A DNA stretch of 64,000 bases from assembly GCF_014897815.1 (NCBI RefSeq), contig NZ_JABUZG010000083.1, positions 34,904 through 98,903 of the forward strand, written 5' to 3'. The notes under the pieces are model-generated. The model was not told where the DNA came from and did not search any database. It saw nothing but the letters and a program-made list of their open reading frames with translations. Positions 1-9,684 of this stretch are shown piece after piece. The position numbers and the translations under genes are program-made. Positions within the stretch are counted from its first letter, which is position 1. Each line of letters begins with the position of its first letter. The DNA comes from Psychrobacter sp. PG1 (GTDB taxonomy: Bacteria > Pseudomonadota > Gammaproteobacteria > Pseudomonadales > Moraxellaceae).

Positions 1-468
1 TTTAGTCAAGCCTTCTGAATCGGTTGTACCAGTAGCCAAAACTTCTTGCGTTTCAGTGTCAAGAACTTGATAGTCCACGTTAGATATAGGTTGATCATTT
101 TCGTCTAAAACTTGAAATTGTTCGTCATATTGTTCTTCGGAGGAATTACTCATATCCGACTTCGGAAACACCAAAGGCGCTGCCTGCGCAATACTGCCTA
201 CATCAAAACCTGACTCCGCAAATGACTGCTGAATAGCAATCAGCTTAGCGCCGCAGCTAGTAACATCGCCGCCACGTGCAATAGGCGCACCATCGACAAT
301 AAAGGATGCATCACCACTAAGAATGGTGGTGACCTTTTTGCATTTTTTACATATAACTTTATCGCCTTTACGCGCGACAGGGATACCGTTATGAGTGGTG
401 TGCGCTGAGCCGGAGATGACCGTCCCATCGTGAGAGGTCTTTGCGCCGACGGTGATATAGGCTGCCAT
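1..468 (-). CDS. PAAR-domain protein, probable type VI secretion spike or effector (3' end outside window)
   Basis: Reading leftward from ATG at 466-468, the frame stays open for 156 codons to the window edge, so the gene is partial. Residues 1-85 fit the PAAR family: a Gly/His-rich start, GIPVARKGDKV, a CKKC pair, a second GAPIARGGDVTSCG half, then LIAIQQSF. PAAR proteins cap the VgrG spike of type VI secretion systems and carry effectors. After an acidic linker, residues from about 117 (FQVLDENDQPISNVDY) look like a small beta-sandwich of the carboxypeptidase-regulatory type, often found between PAAR and a C-terminal toxin. The toxin or other C-terminal domain and any immunity gene would lie left of the window. 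Family call is firm; effector status is inferred. Confidence 0.82.
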   Translation of the reverse strand, partial: MAAYITVGAKTSHDGTVISGSAHTTHNGIPVARKGDKVICKKCKKVTTILSGDASFIVDGAPIARGGDVTSCGAKLIAIQQSFAESGFDVGSIAQAAPLVFPKSDMSNSSEEQYDEQFQVLDENDQPISNVDYQVLDTETQEVLATGTTDSEGLTK

Positions 469-688
469 AGTGCTACCTTGCTTAAACGTTTAAAGTTTGG
501 ACTTTTATAGCGGATCTATTATTTGCATCACATTATAGATGGCTAAAGCGTAAAATATCAAACTTAAGTTTATCTAAGAGTATGATCTAGACAGAAAGAC
601 TAATCCGTGCAAAGTATAAAGGCGATTGAAATACTGACTGCAATAAGAGATTGAGCCTCTTTATTCATTATTAATAACAAGCAAAAAT

Positions 689-1708
689 CTAACCTTCCAT
701 TTCCCTAAGCAGCCACACAGACACGTCATCAATCTGCGCTGCCAAATCAGAATGAGCCTTACCTAATTCGTCCAACTTGGCTTTAATAGGTTCTTTATTA
801 TATTTAACGCCAGTCAGGGCATCTTTTAACTGGTCAATCAGTTCAACGTTTAGCGCATCAGAGAAGATAACCACATCGCGTATCATTGCTTGCTTCACAT
901 CAAGGTGCAAGTCAATAATACCCCAATCAAAGCGTGTCTCAATATGATGGGAAAATTCAGGGGTTTTGCCAAAGCGCCAATCCCAATCTGCCATTTGTTG
1001 ATAGTATTTGTTTAATGACGGCTCTTTTGCAAGCGTGGCTTCATCCAATTCTTCGACTGGCGTAGTGTCGCCATAATCAGTGTCACGATAGTATTCACAA
1101 AACGCCTCGATAATCGCCTCGGATAAGGTCTCGTGATTGATGTCTGCATTAAACTCAACCAAATTGGCGACACGAGAACGTACGGACTTGATGCCTTTGG
1201 CTTTCAGTTTCAGCGGATGCGGATTGAGATAATCGCCCAGCTTTTGCATATTGGCGTTCACGAGTAATGTCCCGTGATGAAAGCTGCGATCAGCCGCGTG
1301 TTTAAAAGCGCTACCTGATATTTTCTTATCACCGACTTGCATGTCGTTACGCCCAGATAAATCCGCCTCTATACCCAATTTTTTTAGCGCGTTGATGATG
1401 ATGGTAAAGTTTGCTTCTTGGTCGTAGTCGTCTTTGGGTGATAAAAATGTAAAGTTGGTATTGCCCAAATCATGAAATACCGCGCCACCGCCGCTCTGAC
1501 GCCGCGCCAAAAACACATCGTCGGCTTCCATCTTATCGATTTTGCATTCTACCCATGGGTTTTGCGAGCGCCCAATGACCACGGTCTCGCTATTGCGCCA
1601 TAAAAATAGCGTGTGCGAGTCGGGATTGAGCGTATTAAATATCCAATCCTCGGTCGCGAGGTTAAACCAAGGGTTGGTCACGGCAGATTTTAAGATGCGC
1701 AGTTTCAT
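689..1708 (-). CDS. lplA: Lipoate-protein ligase A
   Basis: 339 residues, close to E. coli LplA. The enzyme activates free lipoate with ATP and attaches it to lipoyl domains of 2-oxoacid dehydrogenases and GcvH in the cytoplasm. The catalytic domain has RRQSGGGAVFHD at residues 69-80 (lipoate loop), the GDKKISGSA segment with the likely catalytic lysine at K129, and HHGTLL at 144-149. A C-terminal accessory domain (about 250-339) is present, so this is the complete bacterial form rather than a LipB- or LipM-like protein. It stands alone: the PAAR gene follows 220 bp away on the same strand and the divergent AIPR gene starts about 200 bp upstream. Confidence 0.93.
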   Translation of the reverse strand: MKLRILKSAVTNPWFNLATEDWIFNTLNPDSHTLFLWRNSETVVIGRSQNPWVECKIDKMEADDVFLARRQSGGGAVFHDLGNTNFTFLSPKDDYDQEANFTIIINALKKLGIEADLSGRNDMQVGDKKISGSAFKHAADRSFHHGTLLVNANMQKLGDYLNPHPLKLKAKGIKSVRSRVANLVEFNADINHETLSEAIIEAFCEYYRDTDYGDTTPVEELDEATLAKEPSLNKYYQQMADWDWRFGKTPEFSHHIETRFDWGIIDLHLDVKQAMIRDVVIFSDALNVELIDQLKDALTGVKYNKEPIKAKLDELGKAHSDLAAQIDDVSVWLLREMEG

Positions 1709-1916
1709 TACTTATCCTTTTTCTTGAATAATTATTCTAGATTGAGTGTTATCAATAGATACTGTCATTGTTGCCGATGCGTGGTTGGAATTCAATGGGC
1801 GTGTGGTGGAGGAATTGGTGTTTAAGTTTGAGATTTCTATAAGCTAACTTGTTTTGAGTCTTTCTGATATAATTTTGCCGTACCTAAATAAAGGGCTACA
1901 AGATTAAGGAAAATTG

Positions 1917-3611
1917 ATGTCTAAAAATAATCAAATACTGCTTGATGCAATTATTAATCAAGAAATGGAGGATTTAGGGGAGGATATACCTTTAAGTGAA
2001 TTTTTTGAGTTTTATTCTGCACTCCAAGTATTAAAGGAAAACGAGTTAAGCTATGATGAGATAAATGCAGGGATTTCGGGTAAAAGCCATGATGGTGGTG
2101 TGGATTCTATTTATCTGTTTGTAAATGGTGAAATAATAAAAGAAGATGAAAGTTTAATCGGTAAATATAAGAAAAATGTAGATATTGAGTTAGTTTTAAT
2201 ACAGTCGAAATATGAAAATTCTTTTTCAGAAGAACCTCTTTTAAAGATATCTAGATTATGCAGAAGCCTTTTCGATTTAGATTTTAATCCTGATGATTAT
2301 ATTGGCAGATACAATGAAAAGGTATTAGCAGCATTTGAATTATTTAAAAATACTTATGTTGGTCTAATAACCAAAAAGCCAAAGTTAAAAGTTAGTATTT
2401 ATTATGTTTCTAAAGGAGTTGATTTACATCCAAACGTAGAAAAACAAGGTACTGACTTAGAAAATGATATCAAGAGCAAGTTGCCCGCTGCTGATGCCAA
2501 TGTTTATTTCCTTGGTGCTGAAAAGTTAGTTAAAATGACACAGGAAAGACCAAATGATGTATTTCGTTTGAAGATATCAGAAAATCCACTATCGACTTCA
2601 GGTCAGGTATTTATAGCTCTAACAAATTTAGCTGATTACTTTAAATTCATCACGGATGAAAATGGAAAGCTAATTAGACACATATTTGAATCGAATGTCA
2701 GAGATTATCAGGGTAAAACGAATGTAAATAATGAAATACAAGATACTCTTGAGAATCCTGGAGATGAAGAGTTTTGGTGGTTGAATAACGGTGTTACTAT
2801 TTTAGCTAGCGAAGTTGCTGCTCCGGGAGGAAAAGAGCTGGTTGTTCATAACCCTGAGATTGTAAATGGCTTGCAAACATCTTCGGAAATACATCGTTTC
2901 TATAATTTGAATCAAGATAAATTAGCATCCGAGAAACGAGATGTACTTGTTAGAATAATTGTCCCTGAAAGTGAAGAAACACGTGATCGAATCATTCGTG
3001 CTACAAATAGTCAAACGCCAATTCCTAAATCATCATTAAGAGCAACGGATCAAGTACACCGTCAAATAGAAGATTTTCTCAAACCCAGAGGTCTTTTCTA
3101 TGACAGAAGAAAGAACTTTTATAAAAATGAAGGGAAAAAACCTAAAGAAATAATCAGTGTTCCTTTTATGTCTCAGTGCTTAATTTCAGTGCTAATGCAG
3201 AAACCAAACTTTGCAAGAGCAAGACCATCAACATTGCTAGAAGACGATGAATCATACTCTAAACTATTTCATAAAAATAACGATTTACAGTCGTACTATT
3301 TAGTTGCCAACTTAGGAAGAAACATTGAGGAAAGACTAAAGAAAGATAAAAAATATACAACAACTGAAATTGCAGATATAAAGTTCTATATCTTATATAC
3401 AGTAACCTGTTTGATGACTCAAAGCCTTTATCCTAGTAGCAATCAATTATCTAAGCTAAAGCCTGATGACTTAACTGATGATATGTTTGATTATGCTGTA
3501 GCCACAACATATGATTTGTACCGTGAGCTTGGAGGCACCAATAAGATTGCTAAAGGTGCTAAATTAATTGAGACACTTAAAGAAAAAGTTAGAGTGGATA
3601 AACAGTTGTAA
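1917..3611 (+). CDS. AIPR-family (abortive infection phage resistance) protein
   Basis: 564 residues from ATG 1917, chosen over the in-frame TTG at 1914 because AAGGA sits 6 nt upstream of the ATG. AIPR hallmarks: ESNVRDYQG (258-266), FWWLNNGVTIL (286-296), IVNGLQTS (315-322) and the LVRIIVP...ATNSQTPIP stretch (345-370). The N-terminal part has SHDGGVDS (57-64) followed by LIQSK (94-98), a spacing that resembles the D...QxK core of Mrr-like PD-(D/E)XK nucleases; this is my reading, not proven. AIPR proteins are linked to phage defence and often accompany restriction systems, but here no modification or other defence gene is adjacent. The coding sequence is visibly more AT-rich than lplA and the GMC gene around it, suggesting horizontal acquisition of a single-gene cassette. 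Confidence 0.85.
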   Translation: MSKNNQILLDAIINQEMEDLGEDIPLSEFFEFYSALQVLKENELSYDEINAGISGKSHDGGVDSIYLFVNGEIIKEDESLIGKYKKNVDIELVLIQSKYENSFSEEPLLKISRLCRSLFDLDFNPDDYIGRYNEKVLAAFELFKNTYVGLITKKPKLKVSIYYVSKGVDLHPNVEKQGTDLENDIKSKLPAADANVYFLGAEKLVKMTQERPNDVFRLKISENPLSTSGQVFIALTNLADYFKFITDENGKLIRHIFESNVRDYQGKTNVNNEIQDTLENPGDEEFWWLNNGVTILASEVAAPGGKELVVHNPEIVNGLQTSSEIHRFYNLNQDKLASEKRDVLVRIIVPESEETRDRIIRATNSQTPIPKSSLRATDQVHRQIEDFLKPRGLFYDRRKNFYKNEGKKPKEIISVPFMSQCLISVLMQKPNFARARPSTLLEDDESYSKLFHKNNDLQSYYLVANLGRNIEERLKKDKKYTTTEIADIKFYILYTVTCLMTQSLYPSSNQLSKLKPDDLTDDMFDYAVATTYDLYRELGGTNKIAKGAKLIETLKEKVRVDKQL

Positions 3612-3732
3612 CCAGTAGCTAAAAGTCTGTATTACATAATTACTTAAAGATAGCTCGCAAAGCTTAATCCATTAATTTTGAAGATTTATACTCTGAATTA
3701 GTGGATTAAATTTGTATTCATTCTTTATTAAT

Positions 3733-5331
3733 CTACCCAAAATCCTCTCTCAATATAGCCGCCATATTACGCTCCGCAAGTCCTGTAATAAACACATACG
3801 GATTGACACCCGCGCTACCGGGGATTAAAGCGCCATCTTGCACATAGATATTTTCGTGCCCTTTGATGCGACCAACTTCATCGGTCGCTTTGCCCAATAC
3901 GCAGCCGCCAAGCGGGTGATAGCAGAAATTATCGCCGAAGCCTTTGGTAAACAGCAAACTTGAAGTTGATCCACCATTTACTTTGGCGAGCTTTTCTATC
4001 AGCTCTTTAGCAGCATTCACCGAGTATTCGTTTTGCGCGCGTTTCCAGTTCAGCTTGACGGTTTTGCTGGCTTTATCATAGTAATAGTTGCCGCGTTCTG
4101 GATTGTCAGTGATGGCGAGATAGAGCGTTGTCCACGTCTCAAGTCCTAGTGGTAAGGGCGCGAGTTCGGCAAAGATTTTGTACTTTGAGCCACCTCTATC
4201 GCCGTCCCACATATTGATGCCTTTGACCGGAATGGTGGATTGGGTGGTGCCAGCCGCGTGGACGAAATTGCGTCCCGTCATGATGTTACCGTTGGGTCCC
4301 CAATGTTTGCCGATGTGTTCGTTTAGGTTATTAAGCTTGCCTTCGGCTTGGCTTTTAAGCAGTAACTCTGAGGTTCCCGTACTGCCTGCATTAAGGAAGA
4401 GCTTATCGCAAGTGTAATGCTCCACTTCATCCACGCCGCCAGTTTTATTGATGACATGCACTTCTAAACGCAGTTGGTCGTTATCGAGCGCTTGAATAGT
4501 ATTAACTTTGTGCAAGGTTTTGACCGTGACATTGCCTGTGGCTTCAGCGTTTTTTAGGTAGGTTAAATCTAGTGAAAACTTGCCCGCATTATTACCGTAG
4601 ATGACTTCACCGCCGAGCGCGGATTTATACACTGCGCCGCGGGCTTCTTTTTGCATATAGTCAAAATCGTAGCTGTTGCCAAAGAATTCGGTTTTCATTC
4701 CCGCCCTTGAAGCTTGGCGTTCAGCTGAACGAGTAAATTCGTAATGCTCGGACTCATTGAAAAATGACTCAGGAATTTGGCTGACTTTTAATTCTTTCAT
4801 CGCCTTTGGAAAGTAGGTTTCGTACATCTCATCAGCATCAATCCAAGGAAACACTGCTTCAAAGTGCGAGCGTCTGGGCTGAATGGCAATCGCACCATTG
4901 ACGATAGAGCCGCCGCCGTAAGCACGCCCTGCAAAGACTTTCATATCATCATATTCGATTAAGTCTAAAACCCCAGGATATTTTCTGATAGGAATGGGTA
5001 TCGGAATAGGAGCGTTTGGCATATTGCTAAACCAGCTTGAGCGTTTATCAGCGTTAATCATTTTGCAAAAGGTATCATGCTTGGGACTTCTATCCCAGCG
5101 CATCCCCATCTCAAGGATTAAAACCTTGTGACCTTTTTCGCTCAATCGCAGCGCCGATACCGCACCACCATAGCCACTACCAACGATGATATTAGGAAAA
5201 TGCCCAGCTTGGATGACTTTACTCGGTAGCTTTGGCTGCTTGGCAAGCGTTTGGCAACCACTCACCGTAGCGGAGGTGCTGATAGCGCCTAAGCTTAAAC
5301 CCATCGCTTTAATCAGTTGGCGTCGTTGCAT
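3733..5331 (-). CDS. GMC-family (cholesterol-oxidase-like) FAD oxidoreductase, exported lipoprotein
   Basis: 532 residues. The N-terminus MQRRQLIKAMGLSLG carries a twin arginine at 3-4, a hydrophobic stretch and a lipobox-like VSGC (23-26), so Tat export with lipid anchoring is likely. The FAD-binding Rossmann motif is IIVGSGYGGAVSA (about 48-60) and LILEMG ends the second strand. Near the C-terminus come HPLGGC (about 470), an FVQDG-like YVQDGALIPGSAG and NPYVFITGLAER, typical of the class-1 choline/cholesterol oxidase branch. It would oxidise an alcohol or sterol-like substrate in the periplasm; the substrate cannot be read from sequence. No partner gene is adjacent. Confidence 0.83.
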   Translation of the reverse strand: MQRRQLIKAMGLSLGAISTSATVSGCQTLAKQPKLPSKVIQAGHFPNIIVGSGYGGAVSALRLSEKGHKVLILEMGMRWDRSPKHDTFCKMINADKRSSWFSNMPNAPIPIPIPIRKYPGVLDLIEYDDMKVFAGRAYGGGSIVNGAIAIQPRRSHFEAVFPWIDADEMYETYFPKAMKELKVSQIPESFFNESEHYEFTRSAERQASRAGMKTEFFGNSYDFDYMQKEARGAVYKSALGGEVIYGNNAGKFSLDLTYLKNAEATGNVTVKTLHKVNTIQALDNDQLRLEVHVINKTGGVDEVEHYTCDKLFLNAGSTGTSELLLKSQAEGKLNNLNEHIGKHWGPNGNIMTGRNFVHAAGTTQSTIPVKGINMWDGDRGGSKYKIFAELAPLPLGLETWTTLYLAITDNPERGNYYYDKASKTVKLNWKRAQNEYSVNAAKELIEKLAKVNGGSTSSLLFTKGFGDNFCYHPLGGCVLGKATDEVGRIKGHENIYVQDGALIPGSAGVNPYVFITGLAERNMAAILREDFG

Positions 5332-5755
5332 GGTGTATCCTAATTTGATATTTAAGCTAAAAAAAGCCCGTATGAAATAATATTAGCTTTTGACCGTAGA
5401 GGTGCGCTAAGTTAAGCGAGCATCATATTAGCAAACATAGGTTGCGTTATTATTTCAGTCACACGATTGCTGTAATACTTATAGATAAATCAGGCTTTCA
5501 TTCAACGATTATTCTTGCCAGATTTTAGTCAATGTCTTAGCCAGTCACTTAGTCACTTAGTCACTTAGTCACTTAGTCACTTATTTTTAGAGTGACGTGT
5601 AAACTTGACCGGATAGAGAATTTCGCTTATCATCTTGTTTCAATGTACTAGAACATAAATACATTCAATTATTCTTGTCCTTAAAAAAGCTAAATCATTT
5701 GGCAAAAATGCCAATACTAATACTAATACGCCATTTAAAATAATAAGGGTTAATT
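5332..5755. other. 424-bp intergenic region between the GMC oxidoreductase and trpB
   Basis: No ORF with coding character. It holds the divergent 5' regions of the two genes and a short tandem repeat (listed separately). I see no attenuator-like leader peptide with Trp codons before trpB. Confidence 0.6.
5543..5582. repeat. Tandem repeat, five perfect copies of AGTCACTT
   Basis: The 8-bp unit AGTCACTT occurs five times head-to-tail at 5543-5582, about 175 bp upstream of trpB. Perfect copies suggest recent slippage. Confidence 0.95.
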
Positions 5756-6982
5756 ATGACAACGCAAAATACAGCAACTGGCTACGGTTTACATCAATCA
5801 ATACTACCGAATAACGATGGTTTATATGGCGAGTTCGGTGGCAAAATTGGTCATCCTGAGCTTGCCAAAGCCATGGCAGAAATCGAAGTAGGCTTCCGTG
5901 AAATCATTAAAAATGACGATTTTATCGCTGAGATGAAGCGCTTGCGTGAGACCTATGTTGGTCGTCCAAGTCCTATTTATCATGCGCAGCGTTTGACGGA
6001 GCATTGCGGCGGCGCGCAGATTTATTTTAAGCGTGAAGATTTAAATCATACGGGCGCGCACAAAATTAATCACTGTTTGGGTGAAGTATTATTAGCCAAG
6101 AAATTAGGCAAAAAAAAGGTGATTGCGGAAACGGGTGCGGGGCAACATGGCGTAGCGTTGGCAACGGCAGCGGCCTTGATGGGTATGGAGTGTGAGATTC
6201 ACATGGGTGTGGTTGATATTAAAAAGGAGCATCCAAACGTCAGTCGTATGAAGATTTTGGGTGCCAATATCGTACCAGTCTCGCGTGGCGCGGGTACGCT
6301 AAAAGAAGCAGTCGATAGCGCTTTTGAGACTTATTTGAATGAGCTTGATAGCAGTATGTTTGCGATTGGCTCGGCACTGGGACCTGCGCCCTATCCTGAA
6401 ATGGTCAGCTATTTTCAGTCAGTGGTCGGACATGAAGCGCGGGCGCAGTTCTTAGCGACGACGGGTAAGCTGCCTAATAAAGTGGTCGCTTGTGTTGGCG
6501 GCGGCTCGAATGCTATCGGTATGTTTAGCGGCTTTTTTGATGATAAAGATGTAGAAAAAATAGGCGTGGAACCCGCAGGCGAAGGTCTGGATACTCCTAA
6601 TCATGCGGCGACGATGTCACTAGGCGTGAAAGGCGAGATTCATGGGTTTAAATGTTACGTGCTGCTCGATGAAAAAGGCGAGCCAGCTCCCGTACATTCG
6701 ATTGCCTCCGGTCTTGATTATCCTGGGGTTGGACCACAGCATTCGCATCTGCGAGATTTAAAACTGGCTACTTATGAGTCGGCGACTGATGCTGAATGTC
6801 TAGAAGCGTTCATGGCATTGTCGCGCCTTGAGGGTATTATTCCTGCCTTAGAGTCGGCACATGCCATCGCTTATGCGATGAAAATTGCCAAAGATATGTC
6901 AGCAGATGAGACGATTTTGGTCAATTTGTCAGGGCGCGGCGATAAGGATATCGACTTTATTTTGGATAAAGTAAATTTGTAG
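5756..6982 (+). CDS. trpB: Tryptophan synthase beta chain
   Basis: 408 residues, normal for TrpB. It joins indole (from TrpA) and L-serine to make L-tryptophan, using PLP. The lysine that binds PLP is K103 in [13 protein letters not shown]; the phosphate-binding GGGSNAIG loop lies near 248-255 and ETGAGQHG forms the serine-binding region. TrpA is not next to it in this window; the following gene on the strand is an unrelated EamA transporter 218 bp away. ATG 5756 follows AAGGG at 5745-5749. The distance from the upstream gene suggests its own promoter. Confidence 0.96.
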   Translation: MTTQNTATGYGLHQSILPNNDGLYGEFGGKIGHPELAKAMAEIEVGFREIIKNDDFIAEMKRLRETYVGRPSPIYHAQRLTEHCGGAQIYFKREDLNHTGAHKINHCLGEVLLAKKLGKKKVIAETGAGQHGVALATAAALMGMECEIHMGVVDIKKEHPNVSRMKILGANIVPVSRGAGTLKEAVDSAFETYLNELDSSMFAIGSALGPAPYPEMVSYFQSVVGHEARAQFLATTGKLPNKVVACVGGGSNAIGMFSGFFDDKDVEKIGVEPAGEGLDTPNHAATMSLGVKGEIHGFKCYVLLDEKGEPAPVHSIASGLDYPGVGPQHSHLRDLKLATYESATDAECLEAFMALSRLEGIIPALESAHAIAYAMKIAKDMSADETILVNLSGRGDKDIDFILDKVNL

Positions 6983-7200
6983 AAGAAATCAGTGATAAAT
7001 ACAGAAAATACAACATCAATCGAGCAATTAAAAAGTTATCATCGAGGTTTTTTTATCACACGATACTTTTTACGACTGAGCCTTTTATAACTGCGCTTTT
7101 ATGATGAATTTATTGATAACAATCATTTCATAACGAGAAGTTCATAAATAGCCATTTTATAAGTAAGGAGCAATCGTCTAACGCTTGATAGGATCACCCC

Positions 7201-8103
7201 ATGTCTAACCGCGACCTCATTATTTTTATCACCTTATCCTTTATGTGGTCGCTATCTTTTATTTTTTATCGTATCGGCGTGCCTGAGTTTGGCTCGTTAG
7301 CTTTTGCCAGCCTTCGTGTGGTCTTGGCTGGGCTGACCATGCTGGTTTTTGTTTTGATCAGCCCAAAAAACAGAGAGGGCATACGGGATAATTGGAAAGT
7401 GTTGACGCTGGTTGGATTATTTTCTGCGGCTATTCCCTTTATCCTGTTTGCCTTTTCAGCGCGCTCGGTAAACGCAGGGGTGTTGGCGGTGCTTAATGCG
7501 TCTGTGCCGATGATGAGCGGTTTCATCGCCAGTACCTTTTTTAAAGACAGACTGTCAAGAACACAAATTCTTGGTTTAGTCATCGGTGTTATCGGTGTGA
7601 TTATTTTGATGAGTGAAAACTTATTTGGCGGTAGCGGGCAGGGCGCTGAGTCAAGTTCAGGGTTGCTACCAATGGGCTATGCGTTATTGGCCTGTGTCGG
7701 TTATGCCGTCGGTGCCAATATCACCAGAAACTACTTATACAATGTATCACCAGTCGCTATTACCGCAGGCTCGCTCATCATTGCCAGTGTGATCATGTTG
7801 CCGATAGCAGTCTACGAATTCCCATATGGTAAAAGCATTAGCCTTACTGCTTGGGTTTCTGTCATTTGTATTGGCGTATTTTCAACCGCCATTGCCTTGA
7901 TTTTTATGAATCAATTGATAAAAAGTATTGGTCCTATGCGTGCAACCAGTATTACCTTAGTGATTCCGATTTTTGCGATTATATTGGGTTACTTATTGCT
8001 TGGTGAAGCATTGGACACACCTGCGATCATCGGCTCGATGGTGATATTGTTTGGTACTTACTTGTCTTTAGAGTTGTCCATTAAAAAGATGCTCAAGTTG
8101 TAA
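7201..8103 (+). CDS. EamA-family drug/metabolite transporter (DMT superfamily permease)
   Basis: 300 residues, almost entirely hydrophobic, fitting ten transmembrane helices as two EamA repeats. Repeat one begins at LIIFITLSFMWSLSFIFYRIG with the ARSVNAGVLAVLNASVPM segment, and repeat two begins near residue 160 (YALLACVGYAVGANITRNY). Members are inner-membrane exporters of amino acids, nucleosides or drugs; the substrate here is unknown. AGGA at 7190-7193 is 7 nt before the ATG. It stands alone between trpB and an Old Yellow Enzyme gene. Confidence 0.88.
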   Translation: MSNRDLIIFITLSFMWSLSFIFYRIGVPEFGSLAFASLRVVLAGLTMLVFVLISPKNREGIRDNWKVLTLVGLFSAAIPFILFAFSARSVNAGVLAVLNASVPMMSGFIASTFFKDRLSRTQILGLVIGVIGVIILMSENLFGGSGQGAESSSGLLPMGYALLACVGYAVGANITRNYLYNVSPVAITAGSLIIASVIMLPIAVYEFPYGKSISLTAWVSVICIGVFSTAIALIFMNQLIKSIGPMRATSITLVIPIFAIILGYLLLGEALDTPAIIGSMVILFGTYLSLELSIKKMLKL

Positions 8104-8444
8104 AAATCTCGATTGGGTCTTCGTTTAACACGCCCTAAGTAAACTTTTGACTGAGAGGTTATGAGTACATGTTATTTATAGATAAGATTATTTTACTATT
8201 TATGTTTTTAAATGATTAAAGCCATTCGCTTAATAGGCTAATAAGAGGCGTTGAATAATGAGTATTATCAATACCGATATCATGCCATATTGATATTTTT
8301 ATTGGTCATTTTTCCTTGGAATTATCATGTTTGCCCCCTATAAAGACTACGGATTATAAATAGCGTATTAAAAAACGAGCGCGCTATTTATTCATTAATA
8401 ACAAACCAATCATTATGGTTTTATAACAACAAATAAGGATTTTT
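8104..8444. other. 341-bp intergenic region upstream of the Old Yellow Enzyme gene
   Basis: No ORF. AACACGCCCTAAG near 8129-8141 matches one terminal repeat of the MITE-1 family described elsewhere in this window, probably a decayed remnant. The rest is AT-rich and presumably holds the promoter of the next gene; I could not place it confidently. Confidence 0.5.
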
Positions 8445-9548
8445 ATGGCACACGATAATTTATTTGAACCCGTAAAAATGGGTACGCAAACCCTAAAAAA
8501 CCGCATCATCATGGCACCGTTGACACGTCTACGTTCAATCGAACCTGGTGATGTACCGACGGCACTTGCTGGAGAGTATTATTCACAGCGTGCGAGTGCT
8601 GGGCTTGTTATTACTGAAGCGACGCAGGTATCTTTTCAGGCAAAAGGCTATGCTGGTGCGCCGGGTATCCATACACAAGATCAAATCACTGCGTGGAAAA
8701 CCATCGTTGATAATGTCCATGCCAAAGGTGGCAAAATTGTCGTACAGCTATGGCACACAGGATTGGTCGCGCATGAAAGCGTGCAGCCTGATGGCAAAGC
8801 GCCGATTTCAGCGTCTGATGTGCATGTCGGTGTGCGTACGTCATTGCGTGATAGCAATAATCACGCCATCCGTGTTGAAGCGACCACGCCACGTCCAGCG
8901 ACACTTGATGAGATTAAGCAAGTCATCGCTGATTTTGCCCAAGCGACCAAAAATGCTAAAGAAGCAGGCTTTGATGGAGTAGAGATTCATGGTGCGCATG
9001 GTTATCTATTGCATCAGTTTTGGGTTGAGCAAACCAATCAGCGTGATGATGAGTATGGCGGTAGCCGTGAGAATCGTGCGCGTCTGACTCTTGATGTCAT
9101 TGATGCTTGTGTTGATGCGTGGGATGCTGATCATGTGGGTATTCGTATCTCGCCACTTGGCACGTTTAACAATGTAGAAGCAGGCTACAACGAAGACGAA
9201 AATATTTGGTTGATTGAACAGATCAACAAGCGTGGTCTGATGTATTTGCATCTCTCTGAGCCTGATTGGGCAGGTGGTACGCCTTATAGTGATGCATTCC
9301 GTCAGCGTGTCCGTGATGCTTTTGACAATATGATCATCGCTGCTGGTGGCTATACTGCTGAAAAAGCGGAGAAAAATATCAAGGAAGGCTATATCGATGC
9401 GGTTGCTTTTGGCCGTGATTATATCGCCAATCCTGATTTGGTTGAGCGTATCCGAGAAGGGGCGGCGCTCAATGAGCAGCATCCAGAGAGTTTTTATGGT
9501 GGTGGTAATGAAGGCTATACCGATTATCCATTCCTTAACCAAGCATAA
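8445..9548 (+). CDS. Old Yellow Enzyme family alkene reductase (NemA-like)
   Basis: 367 residues, the usual length for NemA/YqjM-type ene-reductases: FMN enzymes that use NAD(P)H to reduce activated C=C bonds and nitro compounds. Seen: [11 protein letters not shown] at the start of the barrel (21-31), QLWHTG (101-106), the substrate-binding pair H182/H185 in [13 protein letters not shown] with Y187 as likely proton donor, then [13 protein letters not shown], and the C-terminal phosphate loop [16 protein letters not shown]. The pattern fits the classical NemA/PETN-reductase branch. AAGGA precedes ATG 8445, and a strong bidirectional terminator follows. Its upstream regulator (NemR) is not in the window. 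Confidence 0.88.
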   Translation: MAHDNLFEPVKMGTQTLKNRIIMAPLTRLRSIEPGDVPTALAGEYYSQRASAGLVITEATQVSFQAKGYAGAPGIHTQDQITAWKTIVDNVHAKGGKIVVQLWHTGLVAHESVQPDGKAPISASDVHVGVRTSLRDSNNHAIRVEATTPRPATLDEIKQVIADFAQATKNAKEAGFDGVEIHGAHGYLLHQFWVEQTNQRDDEYGGSRENRARLTLDVIDACVDAWDADHVGIRISPLGTFNNVEAGYNEDENIWLIEQINKRGLMYLHLSEPDWAGGTPYSDAFRQRVRDAFDNMIIAAGGYTAEKAEKNIKEGYIDAVAFGRDYIANPDLVERIREGAALNEQHPESFYGGGNEGYTDYPFLNQA

Positions 9549-9631
9549 TGGATGATCAGCTGCCCTTATGATTAGCTAACCTTAAGGTGTGTTAAAAACA
9601 CCCTTAGCGTTAGCCGATACATAAGCACATC

Positions 9632-9668
9632 AAAAAGCCACCTGACGAAGACCGTCAGGTGGCTTTTT
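9632..9668. terminator. Bidirectional rho-independent terminator
   Basis: A stem AAAAAGCCACCTGACG pairs with CGTCAGGTGGCTTTTT, with an A-run on one side and T-run on the other. It lies between the convergent ene-reductase and pirin genes and can serve both. Confidence 0.93.
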
Positions 9669-9684
9669 GATGCCTGTATTTTAA

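Noticed and set aside
9006..9542. 178-codon minus-strand frame inside the ene-reductase gene
   Set aside because: Long antisense shadow of a gene with clear family motifs; no support of its own.
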